Origin: Alkalibacter sp964582705
GTDB taxonomy: Bacteria > Bacillota > Clostridia > Eubacteriales > Alkalibacteraceae
Assembly: GCA_964582705.1 (NCBI GenBank)
Contig: CAZOTE010000022.1
Coordinates: 1-30,672 of the forward strand
Direction of reading: 5' to 3'
DNA: 30,672 nucleotides
Below are positions 1 to 9,019 of this stretch, one piece after another. How positions within the stretch are numbered: the first letter of the stretch is position 1; every line of letters starts with the position of its first letter. The notes beneath the pieces are model-generated. The model did no database searches. It saw only the letters and a list, made by a program, of their open reading frames with translations, and was not told the DNA's origin. A program made the position numbers and the translations under genes.

Positions 1-67
1 TATTCCCAGTGTGTTCAAGGGTGTTTTTTATCTGCTTTGCTGCAAAAGTTAAGATTATACGTGGAAA

Positions 68-2404
68 ATGATAAGATTACCAGTCAGGCAGCTTGTAGAA
101 AGGGTGATGCGCAGCGGAGATATAGACGGCGGTTACGTTTCTCGAGAAAGGATGCTGGAAGGCGCCATAGCTCACAGATATCTGCAAAAGAAAAACAAAG
201 AAATAAACGATTCATACCGAAGCGAGGTGGCGCTATCAGTAGAATATGAGCATGAAGATCTCATTTACTCCATAGAAGGACGAGCAGATGGAATTTTCAT
301 TAAAGAGGGTATATGCCATATAGACGAAATTAAGACTACGCATATAAATGTTAAAACACTAACTGAAAATCATGATCTCACCCACTGGGCTCAAGCGAAA
401 TGCTACGGCTATATTTTTTGTGCACAAAATAAAATGGCAAAGGTAGGTATTCAACTTACATATCACAATATAGAAGACAAAGAAACAAGGACCTTTGTAA
501 AGATATTTGGATCTGAAGAATTGGAAATGTTCGTAGAAGTCCTTGTAGAAAGATACTCCGAATGGGAAAGGCTGTCACTGGACTGGAAAGAATTGCGAAA
601 CCAATCAATTAAATGCCTTAAGTTTCCATTTCATTCATACAGACCAGGTCAAAGGGCATTAGCGGTGGCTGCATACCGAACAATCGAAGAAAATGCAAAG
701 ATTTATGTTCAAGCGCCGACAGGTATTGGAAAGACGATATCTACGCTTTTTCCCGCAATAAAAGCCATGGGTGAAGAAAAAACAGGAAAGTTGTTTTATT
801 TGACCGCAAAAACAATAACCAGACAGGTAGCGGAGGAAGCTTTCGGGAAAATGAGGTCTCAAGGCCTTAAGATTAAGACCATAACATTGACGGCCAAAGA
901 AAAAATCTGTTTTATGGAAAAAACCATATGCAAGCCCAATTACTGCAAGTATGCCAAAGGACATTACGACAGGGTGGATGATTGCATGCTGGAAGCGTTA
1001 AGGGAGTGGGATGAATTCTCGAGAAATGTGGTTGAGAAATACGCTCAAAAGCACATGGTATGCCCCTTTGAATTGTCATTGGACCTTTCCTTGATGTCTG
1101 ATTGCATTATATGTGACTATAATTACGTGTTCGATCCGAGAGCATACTTAAGAAGATATTTTTCAGGAGGAGAAAGTGATCATGTATTCCTAGTGGATGA
1201 AGCCCACAATCTGGTGGACCGCTCACGAGAGATGTTTTCCGCTTCAATATCAAAAACTGAACTATATGGGATAAAAAAAGAGTTCAAAGGTCAAAACAGT
1301 CTGTTGGATAAAATATTAAAGAATATAAATAAGTTTTTTTTGGATTTTGGCAAAAGGTGTGAGAGTGGAAATTTGATTCAGCGGGATAGGCCGGATGACT
1401 TCTTGAGCTTGATGGAGAATTATGCAGCGATTTGTGAACAAATGTTAAAAGAGAGAAAGGGCTTGTCTGAAGAGGGAGAATTTTTGAAAGTCTATTTTTC
1501 AGTTTTAGGATTTTTATCTGTCGGGGACTTATACGATGAAAGATACGTGACGTTCGTACAGACGGAAAGCAGAGATGTAGTCATAAAGCTGTTTTGCATC
1601 AACCCGACCCGACTTTTAGCAGAAGCTTTTGATAGAGGAAAGTCTTCGGTGCTGTTTTCTGCCACGTTTACACCTTTAGGATATTTTAAAGACCTATTGG
1701 GTGGAGGTGAAGAAGATAAGACGATGTCTTTGGGATCTCCTTTCGACGAGGACAACCTGTGTATTATAGCCGCGGATAAAGTATCAACAAAATATCACCA
1801 AAGGCAAGAGAGCATAGGAGATCTATGTGATATCATTGAGAAGGTCGTGTCTAAAAAGACAGGAAACTACATGGCCTACTTTCCCTCATACAAGTATATG
1901 GCAGATGTATACAAGGAATTTACAACAAGATATCCAGAATTAAAATCGCTATCACAAGAGTCGTCTATGTCCGAAGCTGAAAGAGAAATTTTCTTAGATT
2001 GTTTTAAAGATAATCCAAAAGAATCTCTTGTAGCCTTTTGTGTTCTCGGTGGAATATTTTCAGAGGGAATAGATTTGGTCGGCAGCAGACTTATCGGCGC
2101 GATAATAATCAGCGTGGGTTTGCCTCGGCTTAATGTACAACAAGACATAATAAAGGATCATTTTAATAAAAAAAACAATAAGGGATATGAGTATGCCTAT
2201 ATGTATCCCGGGATGAACAAGGTACTGCAAGCGGCAGGGAGGGTTATAAGGTGTGAAAAGGACAAAGGAGTCGTTGTGCTCGTAGACGAAAGGTATGGGC
2301 ATAGAAACTACAAGGAGCTATTTCCCAGTCATTGGAGAATGATAAATTATGTTGGAAATTGTTCTGAGGTAGACCGAGTCTTGGATGAATTTTGGAATAA
2401 ATAA
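68..2404 (+). CDS. RecB/Cas4-like nuclease fused to DinG/XPD-family DNA helicase
   Basis: Predicted ATP-dependent 5'-3' DNA helicase with an N-terminal nuclease domain, probably acting in DNA repair. Residues 1-190 carry a PD-(D/E)XK pattern: His36, Asp74 in GRADG, then Glu87-x-Lys89 in HIDEIKT. The superfamily 2 helicase follows, with Walker A APTGIGKT (216-223), DEAH (377-380) and motif VI QAAGRVIR (721-728). Cys281, Cys288, Cys293 and Cys332 lie between Walker A and DEAH, where XPD/DinG proteins hold a 4Fe-4S cluster. The ATG at 68 is the only usual start after an in-frame stop at 50-52, and the opening VRQLVERVMRSGDID looks like the normal N-terminus of this clostridial family. Its ribosome site is weak. 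All expected motifs are intact. The cellular role is inferred. Confidence 0.9.
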   Translation: MIRLPVRQLVERVMRSGDIDGGYVSRERMLEGAIAHRYLQKKNKEINDSYRSEVALSVEYEHEDLIYSIEGRADGIFIKEGICHIDEIKTTHINVKTLTENHDLTHWAQAKCYGYIFCAQNKMAKVGIQLTYHNIEDKETRTFVKIFGSEELEMFVEVLVERYSEWERLSLDWKELRNQSIKCLKFPFHSYRPGQRALAVAAYRTIEENAKIYVQAPTGIGKTISTLFPAIKAMGEEKTGKLFYLTAKTITRQVAEEAFGKMRSQGLKIKTITLTAKEKICFMEKTICKPNYCKYAKGHYDRVDDCMLEALREWDEFSRNVVEKYAQKHMVCPFELSLDLSLMSDCIICDYNYVFDPRAYLRRYFSGGESDHVFLVDEAHNLVDRSREMFSASISKTELYGIKKEFKGQNSLLDKILKNINKFFLDFGKRCESGNLIQRDRPDDFLSLMENYAAICEQMLKERKGLSEEGEFLKVYFSVLGFLSVGDLYDERYVTFVQTESRDVVIKLFCINPTRLLAEAFDRGKSSVLFSATFTPLGYFKDLLGGGEEDKTMSLGSPFDEDNLCIIAADKVSTKYHQRQESIGDLCDIIEKVVSKKTGNYMAYFPSYKYMADVYKEFTTRYPELKSLSQESSMSEAEREIFLDCFKDNPKESLVAFCVLGGIFSEGIDLVGSRLIGAIIISVGLPRLNVQQDIIKDHFNKKNNKGYEYAYMYPGMNKVLQAAGRVIRCEKDKGVVVLVDERYGHRNYKELFPSHWRMINYVGNCSEVDRVLDEFWNK

Positions 2405-2407
2405 TAA

Positions 2408-2436
2408 TTGCGCTAAAAGGGCAAGCTGAATATAAT
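2408..2436 (+). promoter_or_regulatory. Possible promoter for the acyltransferase
   Basis: TATAAT at 2431-2436 with a weak -35 (TTGCGC, 2408-2413) at a 17-bp spacing. It starts four bases after the helicase stop and 34 bases before the acyltransferase start. The -10 is perfect and the -35 matches only in TTG. Confidence 0.4.
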
Positions 2437-2469
2437 ATTCTCATTGGGTTTTTTATGAGAGGATTAATT

Positions 2470-3513
2470 ATGAGAGAAAAAGACTATAGTTTAGAAATTT
2501 TAAGGATCATGTCCATGTTCATGGTAATTGCCATTCATGTGGCCAATTATTATTGTAGAAACCTATCTACAACTGAGAGCTCATCGTATTTGGGAGCAAC
2601 ATTTTTCAATGCCCTTTCTAGAACTTCAGTGCCGATGTTTTTTATGATAAGCGGTGCTTTGATGGCAGGACGGAAATACGATCATGTCAAAAACATAAAT
2701 AAAGTCATAAACTTTATAGGGATACTTGTCACTTGGTCGATAGTGTATTTTTATTGGAACACAACGTATATGGGAAAAGATATGGACTTAATCCACACCG
2801 GGATACAAAGCCTGTTCAAGCCTATAGCCCCTCACCTGTGGTACATGTATCCATTTATAGGCTTGTTGATTGCTTTGCCTTTTACATCTGCCATGATAAA
2901 GAGCATGGATCCTGCTCTTGAGGTATATTTTATTAAATTATGGATGTTTTTTTCAGGCATAGTATTAATCTTGAGGATGATATTTGATCTTGTTGGAGTA
3001 GCTACTGCTATCAACTACAATGTTCCAATAGTTCAAGGGACTTATTATCTCGGATATTTCATAGCAGGCCATATTTTAATGAAGAGAATAAAAAACAGCG
3101 TAGACGCCAAGAGAGGATTTATGGTATGGGGACTGGCATATGCGGGATCTATTGGAGCGATGTGGCTTGGCACCTTTTACCTGTCGGTTAAAAAAGGAAG
3201 CTATTATGACTGGATATATACGTACAGAAGTATCTTTACGATAATTGCGACTTTGTCTCTATTTGCCTGTATCGGAGCGCTGTGCGACCCCATGAAAATT
3301 AAAGCAAAGAAGGTTTTAGACAATTTGTCGAGAGCTTCATTTGGAGTATATTTGATACATATGATTCCATGGGAATTTATTAGGACGAATATTGATGTCC
3401 TAGAGATTAATGGATTCATAGGGGTTCCGCTATTTACAGGTATCGTTTTTATAATTTCATATTTAATTGTATCGGTGATCCAGCTTGTGCCGGTATTAAA
3501 TAAAATAGTATGA
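2470..3513 (+). CDS. Membrane acyltransferase, acyltransferase 3 family
   Basis: Integral membrane protein of about 347 residues with roughly ten hydrophobic segments. It opens with the family signature: the charged stretch DYSLEILRIMSMFMVIAIHV, in which the conserved His of the first helix is visible. Family members (OafA, NodX, WecH and similar) move acetyl or succinyl groups onto cell-surface sugars or peptidoglycan-linked polymers at the membrane. I chose the ATG at 2470 because GAGAGG at 2457-2462 sits seven bases before it. The upstream ATG at 2455 overlaps that ribosome site. The substrate cannot be read from the sequence. It stands alone between the helicase and ald, with a possible promoter of its own. 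Confidence 0.85.
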   Translation: MREKDYSLEILRIMSMFMVIAIHVANYYCRNLSTTESSSYLGATFFNALSRTSVPMFFMISGALMAGRKYDHVKNINKVINFIGILVTWSIVYFYWNTTYMGKDMDLIHTGIQSLFKPIAPHLWYMYPFIGLLIALPFTSAMIKSMDPALEVYFIKLWMFFSGIVLILRMIFDLVGVATAINYNVPIVQGTYYLGYFIAGHILMKRIKNSVDAKRGFMVWGLAYAGSIGAMWLGTFYLSVKKGSYYDWIYTYRSIFTIIATLSLFACIGALCDPMKIKAKKVLDNLSRASFGVYLIHMIPWEFIRTNIDVLEINGFIGVPLFTGIVFIISYLIVSVIQLVPVLNKIV

Positions 3514-3530
3514 GGAAATTTCATTGCGCT

Positions 3531-3642
3531 ATTGTCGATTCTATACGATTGTCAACAGCGTATTTTTTTATTATATTGAATGAAAGATCTGATGACATTG
3601 TCAAGATTCGAACAAAATTAAAAGCTTGTTAAGGATGACAAT
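3531..3642 (+). promoter_or_regulatory. Repeated ATTGTC boxes around the ald promoter
   Basis: ATTGTC occurs at 3531-3536, 3548-3553 and 3597-3602, and its inverse GACAAT at 3637-3642. The second copy covers the -35 and the third lies just after the predicted transcription start. The arrangement suggests binding sites for a regulator of ald, but no regulator gene is adjacent. Confidence 0.3.
3549..3577 (+). promoter_or_regulatory. Promoter of ald
   Basis: TTGTCA (3549-3554), a 17-bp spacer and TATATT (3572-3577) form a good vegetative-type promoter, giving a leader of about 115 bases before ald. The -35 is part of a repeated ATTGTC motif, listed separately. Confidence 0.6.
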
Positions 3643-3700
3643 AGGTGGGATAATCAATATATGGGATAGAAAATTTTGCTGTCTTAAGGAGGAGTCTATT

Positions 3701-4825
3701 ATGATAATAGGTGTGCCTAGAGAGATAAAATCAAATGAAAACAGGGTGGGCCTGACTCCAAATGGCGCCAAGGTACTTATTGAAAGAGGGCACAAGGTAA
3801 TAGTTGAGGAAGATGCAGGGGAAGGAAGCGGTTTTTCAGATGAAGAATATCTAATAGCTGGAGCCCTTGCTTCAAGGAAGGCTTCTGAAGTTTACGCTTC
3901 CGCGGAGATTATAGTAAAAGTTAAAGAGCCTTTGCTATCAGAATACAAGTATTTAAGGCAGGAGCAAGTAATATTTACTTACCTGCATTTGGCAGCAGAT
4001 AGAAAGTTGGTCGAAGCGCTTTTGCTGAAGAAAGTAACTGCAATAGCATATGAAACAGTACAGCTTGAAAACGGTTACTTACCTTTGCTGGCACCAATGA
4101 GTGAAATTGCCGGAAGGATGGCAGTGCAAACGGGAGCGATGCTGCTTCAAAAGAACTATGGAGGAGAGGGGATACTCTTAAGCGGGGTGCCGGGAGTGGT
4201 AGCCGGTGAAGTACTTATACTTGGAGGAGGAACAGTGGGTAAAAATGCTGCAAAAATTGCCATAGGCTTAGGTGCCAGAGTTACTGTCGTGGATATCGAT
4301 GCATTAAAGCTTAGAGAACTGGAGGATGTTTTCGCAAGCAGCATAGATACGATAATATACAATACACAAAGTGTTTTTGAATGCATAAAAAGAGCAGACC
4401 TTATGATAGGTGCAGTTCTGGTTCCCGGTGGAGCAGCTCCAAAGGTAGTAACAGAGGAGATGGTAAAGACCATGAAAAAAGGTTCAGTCATAGTAGATGT
4501 GGCTATCGACCAGGGAGGCTGCATAGAAACAATCGACAGGTTTACGGCTATTGATGCGCCTTCATATGAAAAACATGGGGTTTTACATTGCGCAATTTCC
4601 AATATTCCGGGAGCTGTTCCCAAAACTTCAACCTTGGCATTGGAGTCGGCTACTCTGCCGTATATCATAACAATAGGGGACAAGGGGGTAAAAGGGGCGC
4701 TTGAAGGTGACAAGTCATTGCTTAGGGGACTGAATACTTGCGGAGGGAGACTTACCTGCAAGGCAGTTGCCAAGGCCTTTGACCTTGACTACACAGAAGC
4801 TGATGCAGCTATTGAAAGCTTTTAA
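3701..4825 (+). CDS. ald: Alanine dehydrogenase
   Basis: NAD-dependent alanine dehydrogenase: L-alanine + H2O + NAD+ gives pyruvate, ammonia and NADH, reversibly, in the cytosol. In amino-acid-fermenting anaerobes it feeds alanine into pyruvate oxidation or makes alanine as an electron sink. The 374-residue length is typical. It opens with the family start MIIGVPREIKSNENRVGLTP. Lys75 in VKVKEP and His96 in TYLHLAADR match the catalytic pair, and the Rossmann glycines are at GGGTVGK (175-181). The open frame runs further upstream, but AAGGAGGAG at 3686-3694 sets the start at 3701, seven bases later. It is preceded by a strong promoter. About 90 bases separate it from cysK, with no terminator seen. 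Confidence 0.95.
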   Translation: MIIGVPREIKSNENRVGLTPNGAKVLIERGHKVIVEEDAGEGSGFSDEEYLIAGALASRKASEVYASAEIIVKVKEPLLSEYKYLRQEQVIFTYLHLAADRKLVEALLLKKVTAIAYETVQLENGYLPLLAPMSEIAGRMAVQTGAMLLQKNYGGEGILLSGVPGVVAGEVLILGGGTVGKNAAKIAIGLGARVTVVDIDALKLRELEDVFASSIDTIIYNTQSVFECIKRADLMIGAVLVPGGAAPKVVTEEMVKTMKKGSVIVDVAIDQGGCIETIDRFTAIDAPSYEKHGVLHCAISNIPGAVPKTSTLALESATLPYIITIGDKGVKGALEGDKSLLRGLNTCGGRLTCKAVAKAFDLDYTEADAAIESF

Positions 4826-4916
4826 AGCGGCATAAGTGACTGGTGTTTTTTTGGGTATAATCGCAATAAGAAAGTTAAATATAAATAATTATGCTCTATT
4901 TAAAGGGGGCCTGATC

Positions 4917-5819
4917 ATGATCACAGAAAACATATTGGATATCATCGGCAATACTCCGATGATAAGCTTAAAAAAGATGACTGGTTTCAACATATTTGCA
5001 AAAGGGGAATACTTAAATCCAGGAGGGAGCATCAAGGATCGAGTGGCTAAATTCATGATAGAAGAGGCTGAGATTAGAGGAGACCTCAAGCCGGGAATGA
5101 CGATTATGGAATGCACTTCCGGTAATACAGGCATAGGGATCGCCCTCGTAGGGGTTCGAAAAGGCTACAGGGTCGTGATAGTTATGCCTGAAAACATGAG
5201 CGATGAAAGAAAGAAAATAATCAGAGCACTCGGTGCCGAGCTGATTTTGACCAAATCCAGCGACTACATAAACGGTGCAGTATGCGAGACGGCAAGGCAA
5301 AAAGCTATGGACCCGAATATCTTTGTCGTGCAACAATTTGAAAATCCGGACAATCCTTTAGCCCACTACAGAACAACTGCAGTTGAATTGTGGCGACAGA
5401 TGGACAAAAAGGTGGATGTCTTTGTCTCAGGATTGGGAAGCGGAGGCACATTGGAAGGGATAGGTCGCTATCTTAAGGAAAGAAATCCACAAGTAAAGAT
5501 CGTGGCGGTAGAACCTAAAAATGTTTCGGCTCTCCTCGGTCATGAACCTGGTCTTCACAATATTCAGGGCATCGGAGATGGGTTTGTTCCTAAAATATTG
5601 GATGTAAGTCTCATAGACGACGTCATTGAGGTGTCTGACGAGGATGCCGTGGCAATGACAAGAGAGCTTGCGAAGGTGCAGGGAATTTTGGCTGGCACGT
5701 CTTCGGGAGCAAATGTATGGGCAGCGGTGCAGATAGCTAAAAAATACGGTGAAGATAAGCAAATAGCAACTGTAATTCCCGACAGGATAGAAAGGTATTT
5801 CAGCACATCTTTGATTTGA
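4917..5819 (+). CDS. cysK: Cysteine synthase (O-acetylserine sulfhydrylase)
   Basis: PLP enzyme of the cysteine synthase/cystathionine beta-synthase family, making L-cysteine from O-acetylserine and sulfide. At 300 residues it has the size of CysK/CysM without a CBS regulatory domain. Lys40 in NPGGSIKDR binds PLP, TSGNTG (67-72) binds the substrate carboxylate, and GSGGTLEGIG matches the PLP-phosphate loop. The C-terminus (PDRIERYFSTSLI) is close to the usual PDRGERYLST ending. The ribosome site AAAGGGGG (4902-4909) selects the ATG at 4917 over earlier in-frame starts. A TATAAT at 4856-4861 lacks a clear -35. The ABC exporter starts 27 bases after the stop, so the three genes may share a transcript. 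CysK and CysM specificity cannot be told apart here. Confidence 0.92.
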   Translation: MITENILDIIGNTPMISLKKMTGFNIFAKGEYLNPGGSIKDRVAKFMIEEAEIRGDLKPGMTIMECTSGNTGIGIALVGVRKGYRVVIVMPENMSDERKKIIRALGAELILTKSSDYINGAVCETARQKAMDPNIFVVQQFENPDNPLAHYRTTAVELWRQMDKKVDVFVSGLGSGGTLEGIGRYLKERNPQVKIVAVEPKNVSALLGHEPGLHNIQGIGDGFVPKILDVSLIDDVIEVSDEDAVAMTRELAKVQGILAGTSSGANVWAAVQIAKKYGEDKQIATVIPDRIERYFSTSLI

Positions 5820-5846
5820 TGCCTGAAAAGAGCAGGAGGCGGTAAA

Positions 5847-6734
5847 ATGATAAAAGTAGAGGACTTGACCCTTACTTATCCAAGCGGCAAAGGGATTTTC
5901 AATGTAGATTTTACAGTAAATAAAGGAGGAATAACGGGATATTTAGGACCTAACGGGTCCGGGAAGACTACGACTATAAGGGCTCTAATGGGATTTATGA
6001 GGCCTGATTCAGGCAGCTGCAGCATAAACGGCATGGATTGCAGGAACAAAGCCACCCAGATTCAAAATATACTTGGGTACATACCGGGAGAGATATCTTT
6101 CTTTGATCAAATGGGAGGAGACGAATTCCTAAGTTTTATGTCAGATATGAGAAGGACAAAAAATGAAAAAAGAAAAAATTATCTCATAGAACTTCTTGAC
6201 CTGAACCCAAAGGGAAAGATCAAAAAATTTTCAAAGGGAATGAAACAGAAACTAGGTATCGTGGCAGCCTTCATGCATGACCCTGAGATACTGGTTCTCG
6301 ATGAGCCTACCAGCGGGCTAGATCCTCTGATGCAAAATGTATTCATAGACCTCCTAATGGAAGAGAAAAAAAGGGGCAAAACGATTTTATTGTCGAGCCA
6401 CATGTTCGAAGAAGTCGAAAGAACGTGCGACAATATAATCATTATTAAAGAAGGGCAAATCGTCACTGAATCGGATGTTGGGGCTTTGAAAAAAGCACAA
6501 AGGAAAAGCTATCTTATTAGACCCAAAAACATGGACTTGAGCTGGAACATCATGCAAAATGAGGGGTTTGAAGCGACAAAGATTGCTCCGGACATAATTG
6601 AAGCTTATATCGGCGGTGACGATGTAGACAGGTTTATTAAAGCTGTCGCAGGATTTGAAGTTGAAAGCCTTGATGTAAGGCATCAGACCCTGGAGGATCT
6701 GTTCCTTGAATTCTACAGCAAAGGAGAAAATTAG
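5847..6734 (+). CDS. ABC transporter ATP-binding protein
   Basis: ATPase of a two-gene ABC exporter of the BcrA/YhaQ type, 295 residues. Walker A is GPNGSGKTT (34-42). The signature loop is FSKGMKQKLG, a common variant of LSGGQ in this subfamily. Walker B is ILVLDEPTSGLDP and the H-loop is LLSSHMFEE. About 80 residues after the nucleotide-binding core form the C-terminal domain usual in this group. CAGGAGG at 5833-5839 gives the start. The permease begins two bases after this stop, so the two are certainly cotranscribed. Relatives export antimicrobial peptides, lipids or other envelope-active compounds; the substrate here is unknown. No two-component sensor lies beside it, unlike many bacitracin-type exporters. 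Confidence 0.92.
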   Translation: MIKVEDLTLTYPSGKGIFNVDFTVNKGGITGYLGPNGSGKTTTIRALMGFMRPDSGSCSINGMDCRNKATQIQNILGYIPGEISFFDQMGGDEFLSFMSDMRRTKNEKRKNYLIELLDLNPKGKIKKFSKGMKQKLGIVAAFMHDPEILVLDEPTSGLDPLMQNVFIDLLMEEKKRGKTILLSSHMFEEVERTCDNIIIIKEGQIVTESDVGALKKAQRKSYLIRPKNMDLSWNIMQNEGFEATKIAPDIIEAYIGGDDVDRFIKAVAGFEVESLDVRHQTLEDLFLEFYSKGEN

Positions 6735-6736
6735 TC

Positions 6737-7531
6737 ATGAGCATAGTTCTTCTAAAAAAAACATTAAAGAGAAACTGGGTGCTTTTGGCAATATTTTTTG
6801 CTGTTCTTACGATGTATCTCACTATAATGATCTACATGTTTGATCCTGATGATATACAGGCAATCATATCAATGGTTGAGCTGTTCCCCGAAGATTTGAT
6901 GAAAGCCATGGGATTTGCAGGGTTTAGCGATATCACAGGTTACCTGGCGAGCTGGATGTATGGCATGCTCATGCTGGCTTTTCCAATGGTATACTGCATA
7001 ATACTTGGCAACAGGCTTGTAGCCAAGATGGTGGATAACGGGTCTATGGCCTATCTCTTATCTACTCCCAATTCTCGAAACAAGATTGTAATAACGCAGG
7101 GCTTCTACGCTCTGGCGTCAGTAGCTGTTTTATTTGCGGCGCTTTTTGGAGTAGGTGTTTCAATTTCAGAAATGGCTCATCCCGGTCTTTTAGACATAGG
7201 AGGATTTTTAAGGCTTAATATCACGACGATGTTTGTAAATATGTTTGTGATCATGCTGGTGTTTTTCTTTTCGTGCCTTTTTAACGACATTAAATACTCG
7301 ACGGGTTTTGGGGCGGGAATGCCCATACTTTTTTTTCTAATGAATCTTATTGGAGGAGTATCTGAAGATGCAGAGACAATAAGGAATCTTTCAATATATG
7401 GACTATACGATCCTTTGGTGGTGGCCACTGAAAGCACTTTTGTATGGGCAAATCTCTTCTATGTATCGGGGATCATAGTTTTTTTTGCTGCAGGGGTAGC
7501 AGTCTTTAACAGAAAAAGACTGCCTATATGA
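6737..7531 (+). CDS. ABC-2 type transporter permease
   Basis: Membrane partner of the preceding ATPase, 264 residues with about six hydrophobic segments. The first (about residues 15-33) follows a basic N-terminus, then comes a long extracellular loop with an acidic stretch (FDPDDIQ, about residues 34-60). This is the layout of ABC-2 permeases that pair with one ATPase subunit. It starts two bases after the ATPase stop, indicating translational coupling. The substrate is not predictable. No convincing terminator follows; the next gene has its own promoter. Confidence 0.85.
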   Translation: MSIVLLKKTLKRNWVLLAIFFAVLTMYLTIMIYMFDPDDIQAIISMVELFPEDLMKAMGFAGFSDITGYLASWMYGMLMLAFPMVYCIILGNRLVAKMVDNGSMAYLLSTPNSRNKIVITQGFYALASVAVLFAALFGVGVSISEMAHPGLLDIGGFLRLNITTMFVNMFVIMLVFFFSCLFNDIKYSTGFGAGMPILFFLMNLIGGVSEDAETIRNLSIYGLYDPLVVATESTFVWANLFYVSGIIVFFAAGVAVFNRKRLPI

Positions 7532-7578
7532 CTATCTAGAAAAAAATCTGCAAGATGAGGATAAATGCCGCTGAAATT

Positions 7579-7587
7579 TGATATAAT
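7579..7587 (+). promoter_or_regulatory. Extended -10 promoter of the flavodiiron gene
   Basis: TGATATAAT (TGn plus a perfect -10) lies 40 bases before the fprA start. No good -35 is found at the matching distance, which is acceptable for an extended -10 promoter. Confidence 0.5.
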
Positions 7588-7626
7588 ATCATTGAAAATA
7601 TTGCAAAATGAAACGGAGGACAAAAT

Positions 7627-8850
7627 ATGAAAACCAAGCAAATTGCAGATGGAATCTACATGCTTTCAATGAATGTTGAAGATATACTCTTTGAGGGGAT
7701 ATGGAGCATCGCCGACGGAGTTACCCTTAATTCCTACATAGTTAAAGGTGAAAAGACTGCCTTAGTAGATGGTGTGATAGGGTGGGACGGCGCTGTGGAT
7801 ACTTTGTACGCTTCATTAAAGGAAATCGACGTTGATCCATCAAAAATAGATTATGTAATAGTCAATCATATGGAGCCTGATCATTCCGGGTGGATAGACA
7901 ATTTTAAAAAAATCAACAAAGATTTCAAGATAATCTGCTCACCTAAAGCGGCGGATTTATTGGATTCTTTCTTCGGAATAAAGGATAACGTCACTGCTGT
8001 TAAAGATGGTGCTACATTAGATCTAGGCAATGGCAAGATACTAAGCTTTCACTTGGTGCCAAATGTGCACTGGCCGGATACCATGATGACTCTTGATGAA
8101 GAGACAAAGACTCTACTAAGCTGTGATATGTACGGAGCATTTGGAAAAATTGAAGAACATTTTTTCGACGACGAGATGACCGATGAAGAAAAAGAGAACT
8201 TCGAGGAAGAAGGAATAAGGTATTTTTCAAATGTCATGGGAACCTTCGCGCCTCAGGTAGGAAAGGCAATAGATAAGACTGAGACATTAGATGTTAAAAT
8301 GATAGCTCCTGGACATGGTCCTATTTATAGGAAGAATCCTCAAAGCATAATTAATGATTACAAGAGATATTGCTCTTATCGCATGGGCAAGGGAAAAAAT
8401 GAGATAAGCATTTTGTGGGGATCCATGTACGGCATGACAGAAAGAGTTGTAAACAAAATAAGAGAGCTGCTCGAAAAAGATGGAATAAAGGTAAATAGCC
8501 TTCAGATGCCATATGTGGATACAAGCGACATGGTATCTGCCATATTTAGATCTGCTGGGGTGATAATCGCAGCGCCAACCTACGAATATAAGCTATTTCC
8601 CCCTGTAGCGGTGGCTCTTGACGAAATAGGGAGAAAGAAAATCTCCAAGAAAGCGGCCTTTTGCTTTGGCTCCTACGGATGGTCAGGAGGAGCTCAAAAG
8701 GAAATAATGGAGCTGATAGAGAAGTACAAGCTAGGTTGGGATTTTGTGGAGCCGGTAGAATTCAACGGAAGAGCAAGCGATGAAGAATTGCAAATCATCA
8801 AAGATGGCGTTGAAAAGCTGGTAGAGAAAGTTAAGAAAATAGCTGAATAA
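7627..8850 (+). CDS. fprA: FprA-family flavodiiron protein (O2/NO reductase)
   Basis: A-type flavoprotein that reduces O2 to water or NO to N2O, protecting anaerobes from oxygen and nitrosative stress; electrons normally come from rubredoxin or a flavin reductase. At 407 residues it has the two-domain form. The N-terminal metallo-beta-lactamase-like domain carries the diiron ligands HMEPDH (81-86), the His of NVHWPDTMMTL, the Asp of CDMYGAF and the His of PGHGPIYR. The C-terminal flavodoxin-like domain begins near residue 258 with ILWGSMYGMTE, the FMN phosphate loop. No rubredoxin domain is fused and none is adjacent. AACGGAGGA lies just upstream of the ATG. It is a single-gene unit with its own promoter and terminator, consistent with a stress-response gene. 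Confidence 0.95.
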   Translation: MKTKQIADGIYMLSMNVEDILFEGIWSIADGVTLNSYIVKGEKTALVDGVIGWDGAVDTLYASLKEIDVDPSKIDYVIVNHMEPDHSGWIDNFKKINKDFKIICSPKAADLLDSFFGIKDNVTAVKDGATLDLGNGKILSFHLVPNVHWPDTMMTLDEETKTLLSCDMYGAFGKIEEHFFDDEMTDEEKENFEEEGIRYFSNVMGTFAPQVGKAIDKTETLDVKMIAPGHGPIYRKNPQSIINDYKRYCSYRMGKGKNEISILWGSMYGMTERVVNKIRELLEKDGIKVNSLQMPYVDTSDMVSAIFRSAGVIIAAPTYEYKLFPPVAVALDEIGRKKISKKAAFCFGSYGWSGGAQKEIMELIEKYKLGWDFVEPVEFNGRASDEELQIIKDGVEKLVEKVKKIAE

Positions 8851-8855
8851 GTTCG

Positions 8856-8881
8856 ACCGGGGGGTTTCTCCCGGTTTTTTT
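8856..8881 (+). terminator. Intrinsic terminator after fprA
   Basis: Stem ACCGGG (8856-8861) pairs with CCCGGT (8870-8875) and is followed by a run of seven T. It lies five bases after the fprA stop. Confidence 0.85.
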
Positions 8882-8930
8882 AGGCTTGAGAAAAATTTGT
8901 AAACAAAATACAACAAATGGAGCAAAAACA

Positions 8931-8959
8931 TTGTAATAATATGAATTATAAAAGATAAT
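8931..8959 (+). promoter_or_regulatory. Candidate promoter of the dlt-like operon
   Basis: TTGTAA (8931-8936), a 17-bp spacer and GATAAT (8954-8959). A second TATAAT at 8981-8986 lacks a -35 at a proper distance. Either could drive the seven-gene operon; the region lies just after the fprA terminator. Confidence 0.4.
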
Positions 8960-9019
8960 AATATTGTTGAGTAAATTCGATATAATCAATATACAGTTTA
9001 CTTGTTGGGGGAGAGTCGG

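Noticed and set aside
4156..4773. 205-codon minus-strand frame opposite ald
   Set aside because: It lies wholly inside alanine dehydrogenase, which has full family motifs; the antisense frame is Ser/Pro/Thr-rich shadow sequence.
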